A stretch of DNA of 64,000 bases from Juglans regia (lineage: Eukaryota; Streptophyta; Magnoliopsida; Fagales; Juglandaceae): NCBI RefSeq assembly GCF_001411555.2, contig NC_049907.1:33123866-33187865 (forward strand), given 5' to 3'. The notes under the pieces are model-generated. The model ran no database searches, was not told the origin of the DNA, and saw nothing but the letters and a program-made list of their open reading frames with translations. This document shows positions 22,723 to 33,605 of this stretch, in pieces; within the stretch, counting starts at the first letter, position 1; the number at the start of each line of letters is the position of its first letter. Position numbers and translations under genes: made by a program.

Positions 22723-23620
22723 TTTACATAATATTTGGATATATAGTTTATGTGGTTGGGTATTTAAACATTTTTGTTGAAATTAAATTGGATATGGGGC
22801 TGTTGAGCCATGTAATCACTGAATGTAAGTTGATTTTTTGTAATCACTTTTTGTAAAAGGATATGAGCCATGTAATTACAACTGGCTAGTTGACTTTTTG
22901 TATTTAAACATCCGTGAATGTCACTTTGTAAATGGCATAGGTTAATGCAGGTTACTTCTTAATTAATGGAAAGATTATGTATTTATATTTATGTCTAGCT
23001 ATCAATGTGGACTTCCTGTTAGGCTCTGGAGAAACATGACCTGCATAACCAAAGAATTGCCCTAACATCAGAGAAACATGACTATTTTAACCAAAGAATT
23101 ACACCTTAACATAGATTAGTCATACGATCCTGGTGTCCCAGTGGTCTTGGAAAGTATCTTCAGCTTCAATATCTCAATTCCTTTAAATTATCTCTTGGAA
23201 GGATTCAAGGAAATGGTTCTGATTATACAGGTAACTTGACATGCGGAAGTCAAAAGTCGTGTGAAAAGCAAGTATGTTCGGATGGTAGTTCAGGGCAGGG
23301 TATGCCTATTCTTATTAATACTTATAAAAAAAAAAAAAAAGAATTGTTCAGGGCAGGGTAACGGGAGCAAGTGTCCAGTGGTTTTGAGATAAAAATACAT
23401 GCTTTTTTCCTTACTTAGTAACTGAAACACTATCCTGCTTGACTAAAAGTTAAATGTTGCTTAATAACTACAAGTCATTAACATAAAAATATCAAACACA
23501 GTAGCTTCATCCAGTTTCTTCCACAACTCATTAACATAAAAATAAAAATACAAAAATGACTTACACTTTGAAAATATTCTGAGTGTCTTAATCTACACAA
23601 TCATACTAACCCTAAGTCAC
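22723..23620. other. spacer between the two convergent genes of the Mutator-like element
   Basis: Contains the 3' ends of both transcription units. Near-repeats of TCAGAGAAACATGA and TTCAGGGCAGGGTA occur. No coding frame is recognised. Confidence 0.4.
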
Positions 23621-24182
23621 TTATCGACAACACAAATAACATGCTACAACAAATGTAAATGCCCAATACACCCGGAGTAGTGTGCGTGAACGTCTTAATT
23701 TAGCTTCGCGTACAACAAGCGCCATCTCCTTGTTCACAACCTCCTCATTTCTATGGGATAGCTCCATCTCTTTCATCTCAATCTCATCAGCTCTTTTACA
23801 TAGATCAATCTTGCTCTTTTCGATATCATCCAGTATTTTCTTCAGCTCTTTCTTGGTTCTTAATAGTTCATTGTGAATTTCTCGAAGATCGGACTTCCTG
23901 TATTCATCCTCCTCTACCCACTTGAAATACTTACAATATGGTAATCTCTAATCATTTTAAACATATTTTGGAAACATGTTAGATTCACATAATATTAAAA
24001 ATTTTATTAAACATGAATGTAGTTACCTTTGTGTTGTACTTAGGACACCCTAAGAAGGGTCGTCCTAGATTTCTTGTAGTAGATGAGTATCTCACTTGGG
24101 CTTCAACTTCACAAAAGCATAATGGTTGACCCATACTTCGTTTACCAATAGATAAAGATGAGCCCGTGGTGGATGATAACAT
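23621..24182 (-). CDS. GRF-type zinc-finger protein with coiled coil and C-terminal membrane helix
   Basis: Intact 160-aa gene in two exons on the minus strand: 24182-24027 and 23947-23621, with donor AAG|GTAACT and acceptor GATTAG, phase 0. Residues 20-62 form a GRF zinc finger with Cys22, Cys24, Cys46 and Cys57 (PLCFCEVEA, GRPFLGCPKY, YCKYFKWVE). Residues 66-140 are highly charged with heptad-like Leu/Ile/Met (coiled coil). Residues about 145-158 (VYWAFTFVVACYLC) are a single hydrophobic helix, so the protein is probably tail-anchored. Small plant proteins with this layout exist; their function is not known to me. It sits in the Mutator-like element, convergent with the transposase and nearest the right end, the place occupied by mudrB in MuDR. 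It has no stops or frameshifts although its partner has two. Confidence 0.85.
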
Positions 24183-24189
24183 ATTCTTA

Positions 24190-25580
24190 AATTTAATCCA
24201 ATACAATTTTCAGAAAAATAGAACAACCAAGTGAATAATTAATCACCATTTTAGTTGCTTGCTACCATAAATACAGTAAGCAGAAAATATTAAAACGCAA
24301 TTTCATCCCACCTTAACTCAAACACAACATAGCCCATCCCACCATTTAGAGTTGACCACATATATCCTAACAACATGATCTAAGACAACAAGAAAGAAGC
24401 AGATGCTAATTATAATATACTCATAGTATCAATTTTAAACTTCATGTTTGGACTGCATAAGTAATGCATATAGAGTTCCATAAATTTAATAGAATATCAA
24501 ATGCTTCAGACTACAAACCCGGGAGCCAAAAGAAAAACTTTTGGACTGCATATGCAATTGTTCAAAATCTTGCATTGTTCAACATCTTGCACCGCTTATT
24601 TTCGTTGCAATTGTCCATAACACTTGGCTGCCTAAATATAGCCTCTCATTCAATACCACATGATTACACAAGTTATGGTTAGGGTGAGGGTACGGTTTCT
24701 GGAGATACACTATAGGTTAATAATTACTACACACATGAGTTATGCTTATTTGTTCTAGGAAACACTTTCAGTCAATATCACAAAGGAAAATTCAGATGCT
24801 ATGTGAATGTTAGCACAAGTATAATAGGACTTTTCAAGGGAACACTCATCTATTCCTATACAAAACAATAAAACCCACAGCAGTAGCAATGAAGAAACAA
24901 ATGGTTATCAATTAGTACTGAAGTCTCCACATGCCAATTAAACTTGAAATCATTGCTTCACCTATGTCAAACTGAAGGGAGAAGAAGAAATGAAAGGAAA
25001 CAGTCAAGAAAAAAAAAACAGAGTATATATCGATGCAGGTTAATCTGAGAGGTTTCGAATCTAAACAAATTTCGAAATCAGCTGCAATTTCGAATCTAAA
25101 TGAAATGATATTTCGAATCTAAAAGAATTTCAAATGTAAAACTTTAGGGTTAGGGTTAGGGTTTTTGTTTCCGTGTAAACCTCCTCATGTGTATATACAA
25201 ATTCGGTGATTTTGGGAACAAAGAAATCGCCCATCGAAGAAACACTACCAATGACTGATTCGGTTTAGGGAATACGAAGAAGAAGATGCGATATAGAAGA
25301 TGAGAACAACTTGAACCTCCCTTTGTGTTTTGTCTTCCTGCACGTCGGTGGGGAAGCTTGTTTCAGCCAAAGACGATGACCACCCATCGTACCTCCCTGC
25401 GTGAATAGTCTTCGTACCTTGCTTGTGAAGCTTGTTGTGTTCCTTGCGGGGTTCCATGGCCATCTACCTAGCTGAGCCGTTACTGAGGTGAGGGAAAATG
25501 AACGAGGATCTGGGTTTCGAACGCACCGAATCGTCAGTCATTAGGTGATGCGAATGCCGAATGCACCGTTTCACTTAGGC
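24190..25580 (-). other. upstream region of the GRF gene within the Mutator-like element
   Basis: At 25144-25164 there are three telomere-like units (TTAGGG repeated), giving AAACCCTAACCC on the sense (minus) strand, a telo-box type promoter motif. A GC-richer leader-like patch lies at 25250-25560, adjoining the right end. The coding start at 24182 is 1.4 kb from the end, so a leader intron is likely but not provable here. Confidence 0.4.
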
Positions 25581-25638
25581 TGACGTGGACCCACGGGTAC
25601 ACGGGGGGTACCCCTCCCGTATGCAAGTAGAATTATTC
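25581..25638 (-). repeat. right terminal inverted repeat of the Mutator-like element
   Basis: On the minus strand it begins GAATAATTCTACTTGCAT and carries GTACC, GTACCC and ACGT at the same offsets as the left end. It is flanked outside by the second ATATAAATT. Confidence 0.7.
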
Positions 25639-25647
25639 ATATAAATT

Positions 25648-26966
25648 ACGGGTCTTATTTAAAAAAATTGAGAGGATCAAGTGACACGGCGATTCCACCT
25701 TTTGCGACATGTCACATTTTTCGAACATTGTCCAAAGCTCGGGGATTTGGTGAAACCATAGCATAGGCGAAACCCGGCAGCCCGCCCAAAGTTTGAAAAC
25801 TTTTTATTTTTGAAAAAAAAAAAAATCCAGAGGAATTTGATCAATACCCAAGATGTACGGTCCATCCTACTGTGGAAAGTAATGACCAAGATGAAAAAAT
25901 ATTTAAAGCCCTTTTAAAGTGATTTTGTCTACTCGCCATGGGAGTTGTAATAAATAGCACAAATCATGTAACAGAGTCTACTGCATTGAATTATTGCAGA
26001 GAGAGAGAGAGAGAGAATAGGCCATTAGAATTGAGAAAGTTTTTTGATTTTATTATTCTTAAAATAATTGAATTATTCTACTCATAATTCATATACCACA
26101 TATTTGATAAGAGAATAAAATTAAAAAAATCATAAAAAAGTTGGTGTGTGGTGTATGAGATTTAGAAATAGAATTTTTCATTGAGAAATCTTGGTGGAAC
26201 CCCTAATGACATTAAAACATACTGTCCCAGTTATATTGGCCTACAGACAATATCTTTTTAAGCTTTGTACAAATGCATGGTGCTTTTTGTTTTCTTTCTT
26301 GTATCAGTCACTCTTAACCCTTTTTCATCTTTTCCTATCAGAGAAAGGATCATAAAGAGGCACCAAATCGTAATGTCTAGTATTAGAATCATATTTTCTT
26401 GAATTTAAATTTAATATTTTATTTAATTTTTAATTTTTATTTAAATTCTCACGAGTGTTTTAATTGATGGCTAGTGCCTGCCTTGTTTGGATGTCCTAGA
26501 CCTGGACCCCTCCCTCCACCATCCATCATTCCATCTTACCTGCCTTCCACCCAATCGTACCTCCAACTTGTCCACCTCTTTTGCTCCCATCCACATTTTA
26601 TTTCTCTCTTTCCTTCTTTCTGTTTGTTTCCTCCAATCAGAATGTGTCTAGCAGCTCACTTGCTGGCTCCCTGCCAATGTTGCATAATGGCATTTGAGAT
26701 TTCTCAATTCCACCACGCAGGCAATACATTCATGATCAAACGGTGCACGATCTAATTGAGCGCTTATAAAATATATATATATGGACCACTTTATTAAACA
26801 CTTTAAGAAAAGGGTCTATATGCCTTTCTTCCCCTTAATTTTCCTGTTTATGCCGAGAAAAGGACATGCCACTCTATTTGCACATGGAACTGTGAGAGAA
26901 AAGCACAACTTTGGTGCACCATATTCGTGACAGCACAGTAATAAAGCAACAAGTCCTCTCATCAAC

Positions 26967-27003
<37 letters not shown>

Positions 27004-28320
27004 TGATGGTGGCCACCCTTGCAACTTTTGAGGGTTGGTTTTTGAGGAGCTAAATTATGAATCTGCAGCAGCCAACCGTTCATATATTTCACTGTTTATA
27101 CAGTCCCATATGTAGAATCCTCGATGTCAGAGAATAGGACCTTCCTTCCAGGATCCTTTGTGTACAACGTACGCGATTAGTCGGAACTACATTGTATGAA
27201 GTGCCTCGCATATTTATCTCAACAAAAATCATGGGTTTCACTGCTGCGGAATACATAAGAGAGGGAAAGAAATGTTGAAAGGAGGGCTGGGCTGGCTCAA
27301 AGTTTATAGAAAATAGTAATAATACAAAGCTGTTTGGTGTGAATAAAAAATTGTTTCGGGAAAAAAGTTTTTGACATTGGAGAATGTAGAGCATCAAGTA
27401 CGAGACTTGTAAATTTTTTTTTGTTTTTTTGTAAAAATTCCAAAACGAAGAGCATCTTTTAACAGTGATATCTTTTGCCTTATGGCTGGATGTGGGTCTA
27501 AAAAATTGAAATTTCTTAGAATAGTAACTTTTAACTGCTCGGCGAAGTAAGGCTCGTTGGACAAGATTTCAACTTCTTCAGAAATTTTTGAATTTGGACC
27601 GATTTATGTTGCATCTGATCATCAGCCACCCTACATTAAATGATAAAGTAGAACTATTCTACCAGGAATTGTATATAAAATGTGATCTGCAATTATATGC
27701 AGCAGGAATGGTCCTGCAATTATTGGCCATAAATTCAGATCAGCACCCAAATCCACTTCAGCATCAGATAAGCAAAATCGTCTGGACAGTGACTGTTTTT
27801 AGCATCACTGAATAACTGATAATTAGGTTGACTGAACTACAATCCGTCCATCACCATCTGGATTCTGAGCCAAATGAAAGTAATTCATATATAATCACGA
27901 ATGCTTTAAGAGTTCGATGGGGCACTAAAATCCCTTAAGAAAAGTGACTAGTTGATCTCTTACTTGCATAAAATATTTTGTATTGAACGGAAATAAAATT
28001 TGGTACAATTTGTAACAAATTACAGACCACGTCCCTGGACAGAGAGAAATAGAAAGAAAGAGGGTGAGAGGGAGTACTTGAAATGAGTCAGAATTCCTGG
28101 TTTTCAGGTCCCAGTGCACGGAAACCATGGTTCACCTCTTGATCATGCAGAGTGAAAGAATGGAACTATCGTAAATACTGAAGCAACAACCAAAGACCCA
28201 AGTCTCAACACCAAATTTCTTTGCTTCTTTGAAGTTTGAAGATCAAGACCCTTTCTTTCTCTTACCTGCCAAGTTCCTAGATCTGCCAACCTGCCTCATT
28301 ATTCCACCCTATTTTCTTTA
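25648..28320. other. intergenic DNA; gypsy LTR remainder at its start
   Basis: 25648-25900 may be the rest of the LTR interrupted at 17583. A GA repeat lies at 25999-26014. 26470-26660 is pyrimidine-rich without a credible gene. (TA)15 lies at 26970-27000. The sequence up to 28320 includes the 3' side of the extensin-like gene. Confidence 0.4.
26970..27000. repeat. (TA)n microsatellite
   Basis: Uninterrupted TA dinucleotides, about 15 units. Confidence 0.85.
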
Positions 28321-28323
28321 ACA

Positions 28324-28836
28324 TCAAAACAACGAAATGAAAAAAGAAACCCCAACAGTAATGATCGTATAAACCAAAGAACCCGTCAACTTGATAGACT
28401 TGCCAATAGATGGAGGAGGAGGGCTGTAGTAGTAGAATGGAAAGTAGGGAACAATTGGATTAGGTGGCGGCGGCGCCGGGTAGTTCTTGTTATAACTATT
28501 TGGCGGGGGATAGAAAGTGCCACCAATGACGGGTGGGGGTGGAGAGTAGTAGTTGTAGGAGCCGCCAGAGCTGGGTGGGGATGGCGGAGGTGGGCAGTTG
28601 GAAGTGGTGGGGGATGGTGGAGGCGGGGAGGGCGGTGGGGGTGAGGGAACTTGGTTGCAAGGATTCTCACATGAGGAGCACATTGTGCATTCGGTCTGGT
28701 ACTTGGACGAGGTGGCTACTGCTGTGCTTGCCATTGCCTGCATAGACATGATCATCAGGATCAGCTGGAGGGACATCGGATACACTCTTGTTAATACATG
28801 GCTTCTTCTTTCCATTGTTTGAAAGAGATGGAACAT
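28324..28836 (-). CDS. secreted proline-rich extensin-like protein with GPI-anchor-type tail
   Basis: 170 aa from the first ATG, or 163 aa from MERRSHVL at 28815; both starts give a hydrophobic signal segment (MSLQLILMIMSMQAMAST). The mature part has four Cys in about 16 residues (CTMCSSCENPC), then Pro-rich blocks SPPPPSPPPPSP, PPPPSPP and three YSPPPP-type motifs. SPPPP is the substrate of prolyl hydroxylation and arabinosylation in extensins, and Tyr beside it allows cross-linking. The C-terminus (TGSLVYTIITVGVSFFISLF) is a hydrophobic tail suggesting GPI anchoring. This points to a short cell-wall or plasma-membrane-surface arabinogalactan/extensin hybrid. It has a single exon, no stops, and a CT-rich leader. 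The name extensin-like is by composition. Confidence 0.82.
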   Translation of the reverse strand: MFHLFQTMERRSHVLTRVYPMSLQLILMIMSMQAMASTAVATSSKYQTECTMCSSCENPCNQVPSPPPPSPPPPSPTTSNCPPPPSPPSSGGSYNYYSPPPPVIGGTFYPPPNSYNKNYPAPPPPNPIVPYFPFYYYSPPPPSIGKSIKLTGSLVYTIITVGVSFFISLF

Positions 28837-29675
28837 TTTCGATAGATTCTGAAAAATGTAAGTAAAGATAACAAGCAGAAGAAGAAGAGGATGAAGTTGT
28901 GGATGAGGTTTTCAGAAGATTGAGTGAGACTTAAAAATGGGCAAAAGGGTGAGTGCATTTAGCTGAGAGAGTGAGAGAGAGAGAGAGGGTAGGAGTAGTG
29001 GCCAAGTGAGTGTTAAAGAGAACTGTGGCAACGTGTTCCCGTGGCCATACCCTTTTCATGAGGGGTTAAAAAAAAAAAAAAAAAAAGAAAAAACCTCAAA
29101 AAGAGGAGCCCAAGCTGTGATATACAAAGTCGTAAAAGACGACACCGACACGTTTTACTTTTGCAGCCACATTTGAACACTGGTACGCGGAATGGAAGGT
29201 TAATTGTGACCAACTGTTCAAATATGGGAGGCTAGTATGGGAATTTAGGTCTGAGTATTGAGAATTTTTAAAATAATTTATTATTTTTATTATTATTATT
29301 CACGTAATATCAATATCTCACTATTCAAACCCAATCTTAATCAATACAAAATGATTAAGAATTAAACTGATCTGTCAGTTCATCAAAAGGAAAGGAAATC
29401 AGTATGTAATTACTTGCTAATTAAGCTGCCACCTTTGTCAATGATGACCGTTAAAAGAGGTCAAAAAAAATAGAGAGAGGAAAATAATGATATTAAATAA
29501 TAAGGAGGCGTTAGGCTTGACATGTAGTTGAGATGTTCACACGTGGGAGCATTAAATTGGCTGGTTCTTGTGGTGACGTGGTCCGGGGGAGCGTAGTCGT
29601 GAAGAAGACGCAAGCTGCAGTGTTGCACCGTGTGACGTGTCGTCCTCAGCCTTTGTGGGTGAGGCACTAGTCTCC
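28837..29675 (-). other. promoter and leader region of the extensin-like gene
   Basis: On the minus strand the leader is CT-rich (GA run on the plus strand at 28966-28988). A poly-A run lies at 29068-29085. No second gene is seen. 29510-29670 is GC-richer with TGACGTG / ACGTG motifs but no coding frame. Confidence 0.4.
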
Positions 29676-29678
29676 TTA

Positions 29679-30162
29679 GAACATTGACATTTGATTCATT
29701 AAATTTATCTTTAAATTTTGATAAAAAATATATATTTTTCATATATCTAAAACTTTCTTATCCATAACTCTACATTGAATTAGCTATTGAATTCATCAAA
29801 ATAATAAAATAATAATATTTTTTTAATAATAATATTTTATTTTTTTAATAATAATATTTTTTTTATATTTTATAATTACACTAATCATATATTAATTAAT
29901 AATTTAATTTAATTCTTACATTATTATTACAAGATAGTTAGAGATTAAACGTGAATAAAAATGACCATTGGAGATTAAAAGTGAATAAAAAATAAATTTG
30001 ATAAGTGAACAGTAGCTCTTTAAATTTGAAGAAACCTATAAATTTACTGTACCTCAAAGTTTTACATTTATCTCTTTGGCTAATCAAATGCAGCTCTCTT
30101 TTGATGAAATTCATTATATTTTACATTTGACTAAGCTTTTGATGAAGCCAATGTCAATGCTC
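29679..30162. mobile_element. Tourist-like MITE, second family
   Basis: The ends are GAACATTGACATTTGATTC and, inverted, GAGCATTGACATTGGCTTC. A TTA duplication lies at 29676-29678 and 30163-30165. The 484-bp AT-rich interior has no coding sequence. The GAGCA-type end and TTA target are typical of Tourist-like elements. Confidence 0.78.
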
Positions 30163-30298
30163 TTATTGATATACAATGAAGTAAATAATCTGGTGTCAGC
30201 TGTTTGGGAAATTTCACGACACTTTTTTTTTTTTTTTAATTTTGGGTGCAAAGGGAAGGTGAATGATCACATGAATACAACGCTATATTTAGATATTA

Positions 30299-30543
30299 GG
30301 ATAATTTATATGATTTGAATTGATATGTTTTGAATTGTTACGTGAATAATAATATTTTGATTTTATTAAATGTATTTAAATATAAATAAATTAAAATATG
30401 CGTTTAAATATATATACTAGACATGTTCAATGTTGTGAAAGATTTAAATTTTTTATAAAAATTTAAAAAATAATAAATTTTATCAATAATTAGTTTAAAA
30501 TGAATTGAGATGACTAGAGTTATTTCAATAACCAAACACATCC
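30299..30543. mobile_element. Tourist-like MITE
   Basis: Starts GGATAATTTATATGATTTG and ends ACCAAACACATCC, with TTA at 30296-30298 and 30544-30546. GAATTGAGATGA near the right end marks the common family. Confidence 0.65.
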
Positions 30544-32781
30544 TTATATTAATAAAAAATTTATACAACTTCCTATTATTTACATAATTTGTATACATTA
30601 GATATTTTTTAATTTTTATTATTATTTTATTAAATATTTAATATATAAATAATAAATAGAAGAATTAACTGATAAAATGCGACACATCATCATGAATTCT
30701 ACGTAGGACGTATTTTCCTCCTGTTGGAGTGTTCCCTCTCACATTATATTACTAAGTCCAGAATAACCTCTTGAGCGACCTTCAAATAATTTGTTAATTT
30801 GTTATAAAAAAAATATTCCTGTGTTAGTCTCATATATCTGCCTATACTTAAAAGTGCGTATAATGTTACTATTTATTACTGTTTATCATGAACAGTAACT
30901 CTAAATCTGCCGGTTTTTTTTTTTTTTAATCTTATCTTATCTTATCTTATTACTATTCATTAACTATATGATGAACGATGAACAGTAAAGATTTTTTTTT
31001 TATTCGTGTGAATGCCAATGTGCGACGTAATACCGCAATCGTGCATAGGGAATGAGAGAGAGGAAGAAAGAAAAAGTGAAAAAAATATTGATTTTTAAGT
31101 TTTAAATGATCAATAAAGAAGTTTTTTTTTTTTTCTTCGCATGTTTTTTTTCACATATCCTATTACTGTTTATTATATCATACACTAAAAATCAACTTTA
31201 ATTTATACAATACTAATTTTTTATCATTAAATAAATGATGAAATTTTACTGTACATTTTTAAGAGAAAAAAACTATCTAATTAATTTGAATTTTTAATAT
31301 AATTTAAATTTCATAATAAATTATGAACATAAATAAATAATAATTTTATTCTTATACATTAGACTATTTTAATATTTGAAATTACACTTTATTTATTTCT
31401 TCAATTTGACAGATGTGGCAAACGTGCTTTTCTCTTATCAATTAGAAAATCTTACGCCATACAGGATTTTACACAAGTACCACTAATTTCAAAATAACCA
31501 AGCCATTTATAAAATACTAATATTTCATCATTAAATAAATAATGAAATTTTGTTAAATATTTTTAAAAAAGTATAACTATATAAATAATTAGAGTTTTAA
31601 CATAATTTAAATATGATAATATTCTTAATTAACTAAAGAGAACTGCTACAACTAATAAAAAAGTAACCTGAAAATATGTCATGAATATGTATTTCATTTT
31701 TTTATTTTTCTTTTCTTTTTTTCATGTATTTTTTTAATCATCATAAACATTTTTAAAAAAATAAAAAATTTACAACATCATTGGATCAGGAGGGAATTGA
31801 CAATCTATCTCTTCTCAAACAAAATTATTGAGTTCGAGGAAGAGATTAATAGATTCTTAGGTTTTCAGAAACTTTTATATATTTTTTAAAATATTATTTA
31901 AATATAAAATATTTTTTTATTTGTTAATCTAATCATTACAATTTTCTTAAATATAAATTTTTTAAATTTAAAACAAAAACTACATTAAAAAATTATATTC
32001 CAATAATATTTTAACTTTTATAATATTTTTATTTTAACTTTTTTTCTCTCATTTTCTACAATCAAATAAAACATCTTAATCCAAATAATTTTATATATTA
32101 CTATTCACAAACCATGTCACTACTATTAATACATCGATCCAAATCATATCTAAGGATATGATGTCTACGTGTGTTGTTTTTTGAAAGACGAGGCTGCTGC
32201 TGGTACATTAAAATTTTTAAGATTTAAATCCAACCCTTCATTTTACCACTTCTCATTTTTTTTTCTTCGGTTGGATTGCTTCGATTTATGCAGTGAAGTA
32301 CTATCACTATCACAAAAATTCTCCACATCTCTTTTTACTTGTTAGGTACAGAAATTAAGTTCATAAGAAAATTCTCTATATACTACTTATTTTACTTATG
32401 ATTACGTTTTCTTTTTTTTAATCCAAAACATATTTATATTTTACAAAATAAATTATTTTTTAACTGGGCAAATGTGCCTCGCACATTACCCAACCGCTAG
32501 TATATATATATATATATATGATCATGCTAGCGGGTCTTAGCACCGTTAGTTATAAATTTTTTATTTTTATTTTTTTAAATATTATTTTAACATTCTTCAT
32601 TAAGAAAAAAATAAAAAATATATATAATTTTATTGATAGTTACTTTCTTAATTATTAAGTAAAAAAAAATTAAAATATATAACATTAACTTTGAAGAGCT
32701 CCACTAATATTATATATATATATATATAAGGTCTAGGGTGTTAGGGAACAAGTAGTACACAAAATCGATCCAAGAATTATT

Positions 32782-32904
32782 TGGACGGCGCTATAGCTTG
32801 TAAATGTGAAGAGCGAGGTATATTATTTAAAGCTGGCTATAGGTATGATTTCGGTGACAAAAGCCCGCCCGCGATCTATGATATGGAATTAGCTAGCGCC
32901 GTCC
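32782..32904. repeat. short hairpin with 11-bp perfect arms
   Basis: GGACGGCGCTA at 32782-32792 is the exact reverse complement of TAGCGCCGTCC at 32894-32904, in an AT-rich setting. It could be a small foldback element. Nothing proves transcription. Confidence 0.5.
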
Positions 32905-33499
32905 ACAGCATCTAATTTCTTTCCAGGCTGTTTCGATCGGTGGCATTCCCTAGCTAGCTACCACAATTAATAATGTTTGTAACCATATATATATATATAA
33001 TTTGGGTTATGATCATCGTGACATCATTCGTCATAAATGAGTACTCTTTTAATGTTTGTGTTATGGTCATCAATTTTCAAGATATAATAATATTGTTAAT
33101 TTCGGATCGAATTTATTTCTTTATGAATAAATTTAAAATTCCACCGATCCGACGTGATCTCCAAGTTAAGGGTTAACTGATTGGTATAAAGTGAGAGTGG
33201 GGGAAATGGTTTCTTTCAAAAGCTCCAACTAAAAAACTTAAAGAACCTTTAACTTTACTCTCCTTGCTTTTTCTCTTGATCTTGTTGCTTAAGGGAGCTT
33301 CTACACCTCTTGAACCTTTTCCAATTTCTTTCCCCACCATGATTGCCTTTCTTGGAGTTGGAGTTGCCTAAAGTGTAAACGTACAGGAATATGGCCACGG
33401 ATATTGGGAATTAGGCGAGGAGGGGGAGCTGATAATTCTATTTCAACCCATTTCAACCATTTTGAATTTGAGTGGATAGAAGAATATTCATATTCAGAG

Positions 33500-33605
33500 T
33501 AGTTTGGATTCAGAGATGAGTTGAGATCGTTTGTAAATAATAAAATAAAAATTAAATTATTTATGGTAATGATAAGATGAGATGAAGTAGTATGAATTTT
33601 AAATT
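33500..33605. repeat. partial Tourist-like MITE
   Basis: TTTGGATTCAGAGATGAGTTG followed by AAATAATAAAATAAAAATT and GATGAGATGAAG matches the 830-1010 part of the first MITE. The outer ends are missing. Confidence 0.5.

Larger units (their letters stand above)
17583..25638. mobile_element. Mutator-like element carrying a FAR1-type transposase gene and a GRF-finger gene
   Basis: 8056 bp, bounded by an exact 9-bp direct repeat ATATAAATT (17574-17582 and 25639-25647), the target-duplication length of Mutator-like elements. The two ends align as inverted repeats without gaps for about 58 bp: CTAC, GTACC, GTA-CC and ACGT sit at identical offsets from each end, and by hand count about 30 of 58 positions match. 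Two convergent genes lie inside: the transposase (19980-22722, +) reading in from the left end, and the GRF protein (23621-24182, -) reading in from the right. The layout is that of maize MuDR, but the second gene is different. The degenerate ends and two stops in the transposase suggest an ageing element. Confidence 0.8.

Noticed and set aside
26474..26755. 93-codon Pro/Ser-rich ORF
   Set aside because: Pyrimidine-rich low complexity, no domain and no promoter or splice context.
28386..28822. ORFs on the plus strand and in another minus frame over the extensin-like gene
   Set aside because: Shadows of the proline-rich coding sequence.
31840..32157. Further Tourist-like MITE
   Set aside because: The right end (GATCCAAATCATATC) fits, but the left end and target triplet do not agree; mentioned only as possible.
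33201..33375. Possible small basic peptide on the minus strand (GERNWKRFKRC region)
   Set aside because: No start codon in frame with a leader, a stop a few codons upstream, and no match to peptide families such as DVL/RTFL that I considered.
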